Below are positions 1 through 10,052 of a stretch of 64,000 nt of DNA, piece by piece; position 1 is the stretch's first letter, and each line of letters opens with the position of its first letter. Below the pieces are notes generated by a model. It was not told where the DNA came from, ran no database searches, and saw only the letters and a program-made list of their open reading frames with translations. The position numbers were made by a program, and so were the translations under genes. This stretch comes from Brevipalpus yothersi (Eukaryota > Arthropoda > Arachnida > Trombidiformes > Tenuipalpidae), in NCBI GenBank assembly GCA_003956705.1, contig QZCP01000112.1:139670-203669 (forward strand), given 5' to 3'.

Positions 1-43
1 TTTATCCACAAAATTTCCCTCAAATTCTAATAAATTCTTTCAG

Positions 44-611
44 TCTTCCACTAAGATTCTGGATAAATCTAGTAAAAAATCCTGATTTCATATTCGATAT
101 TGAAAAGACACCAGCTATAGATGCTTGTTTATCAGTCATTTCTCAAGCATTCATGGATGCGTGCTCATCAGGAGCTTATCAACTGAGCAAAGATTCACCA
201 ACCAATAAATTGCTTTTTGCAAAAGATATTCCTGTCTATAAAGAGATGATAGATAATTTTCATGTGGACATTTCCAACATGCCAAGAGTTACTGATGACG
301 AAATGGATGGATTGATGCGTCGCCTATCTCTTGTAAGTCACCAAATCTAATGCTCTTCATGATAAGTCGAAATGAATTTCCTCTGCCCTTCTAATAGATT
401 TGCTGACTTTTCTTTTCTATAATTGATTTTCTTCTTCCAGATTTATGGTTCTATGGTGGAAAAGCAAAATGGTTTGGGTGAGCTTTACGTTTATGCCTTG
501 CGATATCGAGAGAGTATTCTAAAAGCTCTCTACTCGGATCCTGAAAATCTTCAAGTTTATCATCAAGCGAGCTTGACAATCCTTGATAAATCATCAACAA
601 TCTATGAATGA
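44..611 (+). CDS. Plexin, 3' end (C-terminal cytoplasmic GAP segment), partial
   Basis: Two exons are seen, 44..332 and 441..611, joined in phase 0 across a GTAAGT...CTTCCAG intron; the 5' part lies left of the window. The first exon encodes LPLRFWINLVKNPDF, a DACLSVISQAFMDAC segment and KDSPTNKLLFAKDIP, all hallmarks of the second half of the plexin cytoplasmic RasGAP-like domain. The last exon starts IYGSMVEKQNGLGE and ends at TGA 609-611, which matches the usual plexin C-terminus. Plexins are semaphorin receptors in axon guidance, and this intracellular domain acts on Rap/R-Ras-type GTPases. Which class (A or B) cannot be decided from this fragment. The family match is secure from conserved sequence; receptor function is family knowledge. 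Confidence 0.9.
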
Positions 612-1521
612 GATGAGCCTTTATACTTTTTCGGGAGGAAGCTCCAGTAAAATCAGTTTTTATCACCTCAGTAAAATCAGAACAAAATTTCGCCTGAAAG
701 AGTATCTTAACATTTTTTTACTGTTTTTCAAAATTTTTGACTCTTTCATGAGACTGAAAAATCAAGCTTCATAAACTTATTTATTTTGATAAAAATTTTA
801 TCACATCTTGGCCAAACTTCTCTACGATTTATTTCGAAAAACTCATCATCAACTCCAATTTTTGGTCTTTTAACTCATTCACGAGTTCGATCCCGCTAGT
901 GGCTCATATCTAATCAAATGAATTTTTAATTGAGAAAATCAGGAGATAAATAAGCAGAAAGTGAAAAATATCTAAATTCGAGGAATATCAATGAACCGTT
1001 ATGAGCTTAATTTCTATTGAAAATTGGTGGAAGAAGAAGCTGTTGGTGTTGAAAAATGCGAAAAATTTCGAATGAGCAACCGTAATTGAATCTGCCGCGA
1101 GCAACTTAGCCAATCAGAGAGGTATCTACAGACACATGTATCAGATATTCACGTGGACATCTTGATACTTTCAGTTACATTATGCAAACATCGTATGCAT
1201 GTAAGCCATCGTTCAAATCGTCAAAACATTGAATGTTTTGAATTGTTTCTAATTGAAACTTGTCAACTTATGACAGTCTGTCTCTTGTGTCTATCATGTT
1301 TCATGTGTCGATGCATCTCTGAAAATTGTTGTTAACAAGTAATCTCGATAAGGAATACCAGCATATATGGTCCATATGGCTTCGAAATGAGTGAACATGG
1401 GTAGGAAACTGGTAACAAGCTATTGAAGCCGGCTGTAACTCTCCATTATAGTTGTAGTCAAGTTTGATTGTTTCTACTATGTCTCAAGGAATATCGGAGA
1501 AACTGAAAGCTGCTTTTTGAT
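612..1521. other. Intergenic, plexin to GPHR
   Basis: About 0.9 kb, AT-rich, between two genes on the same strand. It must hold the plexin 3' UTR and the GPHR promoter and 5' UTR. I see no convincing ORF, repeat or RNA gene. Confidence 0.6.
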
Positions 1522-3264
1522 ATGGCTCTGTTTACTGATGTTCTCATTGTGGTTGTGTCACAGGTATCATTCTAAACAATCGTTTGCATCCTACCTTTGC
1601 TCTATTGGATTACAAAAATGATGATGCATTCCTTACCTTCTCTAAACAGATCCTGTTCTTTGCTGGTGGATCTCTATTCTTTGCCAAACAATTATTCCGT
1701 GATTACGAAGTTCGTTGGAAATTTTTCCTGGAAAATTCTTGAATCTCATGTTTTATCATTTTTTATTTTCAGGTTCACCATGTTATTGTCCAACTCATCT
1801 TTTCTGTTACATTTTCCCTCTCATGCTCAATGTTTGAGCTCATAATTTTTGAAATTGTTGGTATATTAGACCTCAGGTATGCAAAAAGTCAGTCTCTTAT
1901 TGCCCAATGGCTATGACCATCATTCTTCTTCTTTAATTTTAATTTTAATTTTCTGTAGCACAAGATTTTATAATTGGAAATTTATCCTCTACTTCATGCT
2001 CTTCATGCTCATCATCGTTCTGCCACTGTATTTGAGCTACTTCATTTTATGCAATGTTTCATTCTTGACAAAAAATGGTATCAGATTCATGACTTTTTTC
2101 GTTTGGTCAGTTTTCATATTCCTTTTCTGGAAGATTGGGGATCCTTTCCCAATTCTTAGTCCCAAACATGGCATTTTCTCAATCGAACAAGGAATAAGTC
2201 GGGTGGGGGTCATCGGTGTCACCCTTATGGCTTTATTATCTGGCTTCGGTGCGGTGAATTATCCTTACACCTCAATGACCTATTTCATGCGGAACGTGAA
2301 CCCTGGAAATATAATTTCTTTGGAGAAAAAGTTATTGAGGACTTATGACTCCATTGCCATGAAGAAAAAGCGACTCATAGTCAGTGAAAAAGATAAAACC
2401 TCAAGCCTTTCGACATCTTTTTGGAGCAATTTTATACCTTCGCTATCATCTCAAAGTAAGTAGAATTTGAAGAATTCCATAATTTCGTAATTTCATAATT
2501 CATTATTTTATCGTTCCATTAATATTATTATTACAATTCATTAGGCACAGAAAATGTTTCACAGCTGAAATCTGATTGTAAAGCTCTTGAAGAGCTAGCG
2601 CGACAACTTTTCCTGGAATTAGTTGACCTCAAAGCGATGCAACAAAGAATAGAATGGTCAAAAACATTCAAAGGCAGATACTTTCATTTTGTTGGCTACT
2701 TTTTCTCTCTCTATTGTATTTGGAAGATATTTATCGTGAGTTGTCATTCTATATTTTTTATTCTTCATTTAATTTCTTTCATTAGGTGCTAATATTGCTA
2801 ATATTATATTCCAGTCCACAATTAATATAGTTTTCAATCGAGTTGGAAAGGTAGACCCAGCAACCAGAGGGATCCAAATCGCTGTAAACTGGATTGGTCT
2901 ACAGATAGATGTTAAATTTTGGTCTCAACATGTCTCATTCCTATTAGTTGGAATAATTGTAATATCATCAATCAGAGGACTTCTCATAAGTTTGACAAAA
3001 TTTTTCTATGCAATATCAAGTCCAAAATCTTCAAACATCATTGTTCTAATCATGGCTGAGTTGATGGCAATGTATTTTGTATCTAGTGTTTTACTGATGA
3101 GGATGAATATGCCTCTAGAGTACCGTACAATCGTCACACAAGTATTGGGTGATTTACAATTCAATTTTTATCATAGATGGTTTGATGTCATATTCTTGGT
3201 TAGCGCTTTATCAAGTATCGGCTTTCTCTACCTCGCTCACAAGCAGACAAATAAAGATCTATAA
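1522..3264 (+). CDS. GPHR: Golgi pH regulator (GPHR / GPR89 family)
   Basis: Six exons: 1522..1563, 1650..1709, 1773..1876, 1959..2455, 2545..2735 and 2815..3264. They splice in phase to 447 aa, close to the roughly 455 aa usual for the family. The first two exons (14 and 20 codons) are short; they restore the N-terminal membrane segment MALFTDVLIVVVSQ followed by ILFFAGGSLFFAKQLF. Family signatures include GDPFPILSPKHGI, SRVGVIGVTLMALLSGFGAV, the SKTFKGRYFHF loop, RGLLISLTKFFYAIS and the C-terminal FNFYHRWFDVIFLVSALSS. The protein is a polytopic Golgi membrane protein described as a voltage-dependent anion channel that supports Golgi acidification and glycosylation. The donor after exon 2 (GTTCGT) is non-consensus but is needed to keep the frame. 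One copy, no damage seen. Confidence 0.93.
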
Positions 3265-3745
3265 GACTCAAAATATTTTGAGAGTTTCAAAGTTTTACAG
3301 CATCTACTATGGATTTTCGACTCCTTTTGTTGGGATCGCGATTTTAACAGTCTTCTTCTAGAGATAAATGGGAGCTACACAGATCGTCACCATTCCATGT
3401 GTTTAATATAAAGTTTAAGCTGTTAAATTAATCACATCATTGTGTTATGATTTCATCGTTGTAATTCATAATTTTTGAGAAGACCTTGAATCCAGTTTTA
3501 TCACTTGATCGTCGCAAAATAATCAAGAGTAAAGTGCATGAGATAAGGATTCAAACAAACAAAATTTGGTAGAACTTACTAACCAAGAGTCGAGTGAAGA
3601 AAGCGCGCCAAGCTTTTTCTTTTCCCTCCTCCAGCCCCACTGCTTTTCCCCACTTTTTCTCCCTACTTTTCCCTACCTTCTTCCCCTCTTTTCCAGGCGG
3701 GACTCGATCAGAGCGCCCTCAGTTCGGAGTAGAAAAGAGAGAGAC

Positions 3746-3781
<36 letters not shown>

Positions 3782-3993
3782 GTTGAAGAGAGAGAGAGAG
3801 AGTCGAGAAAAGAGAAAAGTGAGAGCTATCTGTCTCTTTGTCCCTCTCTCTTTTTCTCTTTCTCTCTCTCTCTCAGAGAGTCTCTCTTGCTCGGAGAGAA
3901 TTTAAATCATTTTCATTAATTTTAATTCATAATTCCTATCATCTTCTTTTAATGTGTTGAATTGCACATCAAATTGAGTGGGTCCCTACAAGT
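3265..3993. other. Intergenic and probable 5' UTR with purine/pyrimidine repeats
   Basis: Holds the GPHR 3' UTR, then a (GA)n tract at 3751-3779 and a CT tract at about 3861-3874 just upstream of the next start codon. The apparent ORFs here are repeat translations. Confidence 0.6.
3751..3779 (+). repeat. (GA)n tract in probable 5' UTR
   Basis: GA repeat opposed by a CT tract at about 3861-3874, both shortly before ATG 3994. Confidence 0.9.
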
Positions 3994-5550
3994 ATGGCCG
4001 AAAAGCCTGAGAATGTGGTGCCAATCTCCGCTGATCATATACCTTCATCAGCCCCAGTTACAACTTGTGCCATAAATCATGATGAAAATGTTGATACTCA
4101 TCCTCCAAACTCTGTGAAAAACGATATTGATCAACATTGTGATCGATATTCTAGTGAAACCAATACTGTCAACGGCTCAAGTGACAAAACCGACATCAAA
4201 AATAGCTCATCGACTAAGCCTGATAGCAATCCTGGTCTGAGTGTTTCAGAGGCTAGCAAAGAAAAGGCTCAACAGCCTGAAGGGTCACAATCATCCTCCA
4301 CTTCATCCAATCCTCCTCTCCATCCTCCTTCTCCTCCTTCTCTTGCCCCTTCATCGACATCCGCAAGCTCTTCGAAAGATACCAACGAGTCTAGTATGAA
4401 TGGCACGAAAGAGACAGTGTCAACGAGCAGCTCAAGCACTTGTAAAAAAGAATCAGGTAGTACGAATGGAGAGAGCCTAGAGACGAGAGCATCTTGCGTG
4501 GATCAGAAAGACTCTGGCTCGACCAACGCGGTGAATCAATCCTCATCTTCTTCCTCGGTGACAAGCGACAAGCCCAAAGATTCAACTGACTCTGCCAATG
4601 TTAAAGACCAATCGTTGGCAAAAGTCGCTACAAAAGATACACCCAAGCCCAATGGTAAAAGCTCGTCTACCCCATCATCAAATGCTACCCAGAAGGAAGC
4701 AAGCAATATCACTGGTAAAGATCAACCATCGATAGGTTCGTCTCAGAAGGACACTGGCAATACTAGCAAGAATAAAGATTCCACACCTCCAGTCTTCGCT
4801 AAGAAGTCAACTGTACCTTCTGTCTCGATTGGAAATGGGTCTACCACAAACTCAACTACTTCTCTTTCCACAACTCACAAGAATGATATTACATCATCCA
4901 AGATACAATCGAAAGATAATGTGAAGAAGCGACAGAAGAGGAAAACTGTGAGCAGTGTACCATCCAATGAAGAGAGTGAATCTGAAAGCAGTGAACCAAG
5001 AGCAAGTAAACGAATCCGATTCCAGTATCAACCATTTCAATCATCTGAAGCTCTGGCCATGCTCACCTCAACATACATTCGATCAAATGCTTCCAATAGC
5101 AGCAAATGTACTAGGAACAATAATAACAAAGATAATGAGAAGAAAATACTCGTATTCAGCAAAGGCGATTTTCTTGCTGTACGAAATGAACATGCCGATT
5201 TTTATGTGTGTCGAGCAGCTCAAAATGTATATAAAACCAGCAGAAAAATCAAGATTCAATGGTGGAATGATGAGAAGGAGCAAAGTTTGTATTTACCCGA
5301 TTTTTATGATCACATTGATTTCGAGAGTGTCCTGACAAACCTTAAAATGGTGAAAAAAGATCGAGAAAAGTATTTTCTTCCTAACGTTGAGCGCAAACGA
5401 ACCACCAATATTTTGGAGAGAGCAATCAATGTCGAGAAAGGAATCTCCAAAGCACCTGATCCACGTAAAGTTGTTAAAGATGGTGTTGACGTGAGCATAG
5501 TTGGCAAAGCAGAAGAAAAGGAGCTCATCAAAATTGGGTCCACAATTTAA
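3994..5550 (+). CDS. Unrecognised Ser/Thr-rich, probably nuclear protein
   Basis: A single-exon ORF of 518 aa from ATG 3994 to TAA 5548-5550. Residues 1 to about 310 are low-complexity and rich in Ser, Thr, Asn, Lys and Pro. A basic run KKRQKRK at about 311-317 looks like a nuclear localisation signal and is followed by an acidic-serine patch EESESESSEP. From about residue 385 the composition changes to an ordered-looking domain, FSKGDFLAVRNEHADFYVCR, then KIKIQWW and YLPDFYDHIDFESVLTNL, continuing to about residue 490. The short beta-rich pattern with IQWW recalls small chromatin-reader barrels (Tudor or PWWP type), but I cannot assign the family. The gene converges on the small secreted gene, whose stop is 137 bp away. 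Function unknown. Confidence 0.75.
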   Translation: MAEKPENVVPISADHIPSSAPVTTCAINHDENVDTHPPNSVKNDIDQHCDRYSSETNTVNGSSDKTDIKNSSSTKPDSNPGLSVSEASKEKAQQPEGSQSSSTSSNPPLHPPSPPSLAPSSTSASSSKDTNESSMNGTKETVSTSSSSTCKKESGSTNGESLETRASCVDQKDSGSTNAVNQSSSSSSVTSDKPKDSTDSANVKDQSLAKVATKDTPKPNGKSSSTPSSNATQKEASNITGKDQPSIGSSQKDTGNTSKNKDSTPPVFAKKSTVPSVSIGNGSTTNSTTSLSTTHKNDITSSKIQSKDNVKKRQKRKTVSSVPSNEESESESSEPRASKRIRFQYQPFQSSEALAMLTSTYIRSNASNSSKCTRNNNNKDNEKKILVFSKGDFLAVRNEHADFYVCRAAQNVYKTSRKIKIQWWNDEKEQSLYLPDFYDHIDFESVLTNLKMVKKDREKYFLPNVERKRTTNILERAINVEKGISKAPDPRKVVKDGVDVSIVGKAEEKELIKIGSTI

Positions 5551-5687
5551 TTTAATTTGATTTGTATTTCGTTGAGACTGAGTCTCAATTCTCTTATGTT
5601 TGAAAAGTATGATATTGTTTGAATTTGCCATTGGAATTATTGTTCCACTCTGAAAAGTCCCGAAAATCGATTGTACAAGAAATCTTC

Positions 5688-6253
5688 TCATTGTTCATAA
5701 TCCTCATTATCACCATAATCAACTGAAAAAGCAAGAGCATGAGAACATCGTTTTAAACAGCAAAAGCTGAGTTATACGAACCTGAATTATGATTATAGTC
5801 AGACATCGAATATTCTCGCTGGTACTGATAGACCCTGTTCGAAAAAAGCATAGTAATCATTGAAATCATCATTGCATGTTTGAGATATAAAATGTAACAA
5901 ATTCTGTTCATGACAGAAAGCTCAATTTTGAAATCTTGTAATCCTTCTTTCTTAATCTGACTCAATCGTGTTGAAAGCTGCTTCTGGTGGATGACTGGTG
6001 CTAGATGGACATTACTAAGAGCTACATAGTGAAATGATCAGCTATCTCGAACCACTCATTTGTCCTCGTGATTAGATTGAGAGGATGATTAAGACTCGAA
6101 ATATCAGAAATTTATTCAAATTATAACACTTCTCAGTGTGAGCCTTCAATTTGCTGGAAAAATTTTGATTGGTAAGAATTGTGTATCGCAATATTGATTT
6201 TGTCTGTTTCACACTGGAGATGAGAGGCAAACATGCGAATATCAGAATTCTAG

Positions 6254-6333
<80 letters not shown>

Positions 6334-8384
6334 GATAGGAATATTGCGAACTTTGCTTCGCTGAGTAGGGCAAGCCTGATGCCCAGACTGAACAGTTCAG
6401 TCTCTCATTGAGTATGTCCTGTGTAGGTTGGAATGGAAGATCTCTTCTGTGACTCTGCGCCTCTCGGATCATTTCGAGCAATGTCCTAGACAAATGAAAG
6501 ATAGTCGTCAGTTGAGAACACTTAATCTCTAAACATGCAAGCAAGAAATCTGCGTACTCCAGTGTTTGGGTCCATCACGATATGATTGGTTAGATGTAAA
6601 ATGTTTTTGGTGCAAGGGTGTAGGAATATTTTAGCCCGACTGTTTTTAGGAGATGAGACCAATTCTCCTTTCAGTTCAAAAGTTGAGGATGGATTGAGAT
6701 CACACGACGGCATTCGTTTTCTAGAGCAAATCATCAACAAAAGTTTTAGTCTCGAGTTGTTGAGAGATTGAAGGGAGCTCAATCACAAAAAATGCGATAA
6801 GATTCTCGGAAAACGGCCCAGCTTTCGATGAAAATAGTATCTTGACCATTGCTGCTTAGACACTTGGTAGTTAACAAGGTTAGATTGTAGGCAAACACTG
6901 AGTATGTTTGCAAACATCGATACTGTAATAAGCAAGATGGCCGAAGCTCTGATGGACGAACAGCCTTGGGTGAGAGTAGAAGAAACAAGTTGTGCAACTT
7001 CCCTCAGAAGCCACCAAATCCTCTCAAAAATGAAAGTAGATAAAGAATTGCATCACATCTAACACTCCACCACTCAGAGAGTGAATAATCATAGCCATTG
7101 GTCTTTACAAAGGAAAAGCAATATTTTCATTCGAATTGAAGATCTCTCACATCGTTGGAAAAGTTGAAAAAATATCAATTATCAACTATTTACATCACAA
7201 AGAATACTTACGGGACATGAACTGGCGTGTAAGAGGGCATCATGATTGGATGAGGGACAGGAACATGATTGTGCTTCGGTGTGACAATTACTAGAGGAAA
7301 AGAGAAGTCGTGAGAATTCATGAGCTTCATATTGATGTTAAAAAGAAACTTCGTCAACGAATTTGTAGAACTATTTTACTACACTGATGCCCTAGTTGAA
7401 AGTTTGATATAGGAAAAAGAAAATGATCATATTCTGTTCTGGAAAAACTCACAAATTCAAATCAGCTCTACTTGTAAGTTATTTTTATAGCCTTGAAAGG
7501 AAACTTGCCCTAAAAACTCAAGTTCAAGTCTGCTTAAAAAAGACTGTTTAAATATAGAAAGAATATAACCTCTGCTCAATCCTTTCAAATTCAGATTGGG
7601 TAGCAGATTTTCCATGAATTCTACATTGTTTCTTCCAAGTTTAACGTTTAGCAGAGAAAGTTCTTTCCAATTTTAAAATAAAGCTGATTACTCAATGCTA
7701 AGAGTTAAAGGGTGAGAGTAAATGCTAGCACTGAACTAGAATCGGAATGCAATGATTTAAGTGCCAGTTCTGAATGTTCTCATTCAACTGATTCACTCTC
7801 GCTACTCATTTTAATCAGTATCGATTTCATTATGGAGTAGATATCAGAAAAAATGGCAGAAAAAACTTTCCATAGTGGATACTCACTCGGTGGCTGTTCC
7901 CATTCTATCGGCAATGGTAAAGGCAGAGGTAAGGGTATGGGAAGTACTCCTTTCTGAAAAGAGAGGAGAGCATAATATCGTAGAAGAATTATCATGGCCC
8001 GGACATCAGCCAAAGTTTTGAGAAGAGACAAAAATACAGCTTTTATGTTGATTTTCTTATTAGGAAGATTTCGTTGAGTCCGTTGAATTTCCTATCGTGC
8101 TCTTGCTGAGATATTTTCATTTTTAAATTAGCTGTAGCTTACCTTAGGCTTCATATATTTTCTGTAAGGGGAGAGAGAAATTTTTTGTTGATTAAAGGTT
8201 TTTCCATGCACCATAAAATTTTTGAATTAACTGATATCAACAAAATTACTCACAATAGAAGTCCAGCACCTATTAGACCTTTCAACAAAATTCTCTTTTT
8301 AATTCTACCTGCTTCAGCATGATCTTGAAAAAGCGTTGATGCCAAAAGCAAGGTGAAAAATATGCGAATAGCAGAATGGTCCAT
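5688..8384 (-). CDS. Small secreted cationic, proline-rich protein (six exons)
   Basis: Exons, in transcript order: 8254..8384, 8143..8161 (19 nt), 7887..7953, 7212..7290, 5782..5834 and 5688..5722. All five junctions are GT-AG and phase-consistent, giving 127 aa. The start ATG at 8384 follows an acceptor ending at 8392, so a non-coding 5' exon is likely; a GTAAGT donor near 8567-8572 fits. The N-terminus MDHSAIRIFFTLLLASTLFQ is a signal peptide. It is followed by AGRIKKRILLKGLIGAGLLL, then a Leu/Pro run (PIPLPLPLPLPLP), a His/Val/Pro stretch (HNHVPVPHPIMMP) and a Tyr/Asp-rich tail ending DNEDYEQ. The layout resembles arthropod cuticle-type or secreted structural proteins. A processed cationic peptide is an alternative. 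I do not recognise a named family. Confidence 0.8.
6253..6326 (+). repeat. (GAAA)n-(GA)n microsatellite in an intron of the small secreted gene
   Basis: A tetranucleotide run grading into about 43 nt of GA repeat, in the 1.4-kb intron between exons 4 and 5. Confidence 0.95.
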
Positions 8385-8391
8385 ATTGGCT

Positions 8392-10052
8392 CTATTCAGA
8401 AAATGAAAAAAACATTCAAATATCTAAAAAGCTTGCGATAAAGTTCAAAATAAGAATTGATCAACAATGAGAAACAATGAGGAGTTTTCCTTCAAGATAT
8501 TTCGAAAAATCATCATCACCACTGAATTGCAAGAGAAACTTTGAGCACTCGATATTCGATCCAATAACTTACTTGGCTTGAGTTGAGATAAATAAAAGTC
8601 GGCGGGATGGTGAACACTTTCGCGAGAGGATTTGATGGAAACTGTAAAACTAGCTCTCAAACTGTTTGGCAAGAGATGGTCTCAGATGATCACTGATGGA
8701 TGGGCTACTTTGAAACTGACCAAATCTAGGCCAAAGGAGGTAGAGCTCAAGTTTATTCATAAATAGCATCTGAAATCTTTATGAAAGATCAGGGCTACTC
8801 TCTCATCTCCTCACTCTCAATCAGGTCCAACTTTTCTGCATGTTTGAGCGTCAGAATTGTGACCATCCTTCGTCCCAAAAAGAAATGAAAGTTTCAGACG
8901 AGAGCAGAACGAGTGTTGCATGAACATATTTGGCTGATAATGGTATTCAAGGTCCGGCAGAAAACAATTTTCAGCAGAAACTGTCGATTGAGTGTATCTA
9001 GCTCATCGATGACACAAAAATTGATCAACAGACTGATCGTCTCTCGACTTTTAGGGGATATAAATGTAGAGAGCTCAATAAACTTACGATCGTCTAAGTT
9101 GTTGAGTATTAAACAGAGATCACCTCTCAAGGAAAATTATTTCATAATGAAAATCTCAAAAGATACTGAAATATTCGCTTCAGCGAAACTCACCGATCAT
9201 ATGAAAAGTAGAGAGAGGTTTTGTTTCGCAATGTAACCATAAAATTATTCTCATTTGAAAGAAGCGAGTCCATTCGATGTCTCATAGGTATTATTCCAAT
9301 TGAATGAACACATCTATCCATTAGATCAAATTATTGGATGGAAGAAAAATGATTTAATCATTGATCTTTGAAAAGTTGACTTCTTGGTTCCATCACCAAA
9401 AGCATTTCCATTTTCTCGTCTCATTCTCTCTTGAATTTAGGTAATCTGATTCCCTGTAGCTCAGTCTCTTTTTTCCGGAAACAGGGGTGTGAATCGTATT
9501 GAAAGTAGCTATTATCATAGTCTGAAAAAGTGTAACCAAAAGGAAAAGAAACCTTTGATTGCATAAATCGTAAGCTCTGACAAAAATTTGACACAGGAAA
9601 TGTCGTTATTCAAGTGTTTCTATTCTCTGTTCCTCTCTTATAGTTAAAATTTAACCGAGAACACTCTCTGGTAGGTATGATTGTCAATGAAAAACTGAGA
9701 AGGATATAGAGGGTTCATCATGAATGAATTTCCAACTCACGAAACGGAATGAGAATTCAGAGAACAAAAAATAAATTTCAAACTACAGGGAAGAAGGAGG
9801 ATGTATTTTTAATGGAAGAGTTTTGTTTCCTTAATTTTTTCCCTAGTTTGGAACAAAAATCCGTCAAAAAAATGGGATGGCAAAAAATCAAATTTTTACG
9901 GATAATTTTTGGTTATACATGTGTTATCGTCTGCATGGAGACTCGTTTGATCATAACCCATTGTGTGGAGCTCGATAATAATACTACAAATTGAGAAATT
10001 TTCAGCATTTAGATGGACCATTCAAATAATTCAGGTGTGAGCAAGGATTTGA
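8392..10052. other. Intergenic, upstream of the small secreted gene
   Basis: Contains the likely non-coding first exon of the small secreted gene, with a minus-strand GTAAGT donor at about 8567-8572. The rest is AT-rich sequence in which I see no supported gene. Confidence 0.5.

Noticed and set aside
3566..3919. Two overlapping plus-strand ORFs of 103-117 codons
   Set aside because: Their Arg/Glu and Ser/Leu runs are translations of GA and CT repeats in non-coding sequence.
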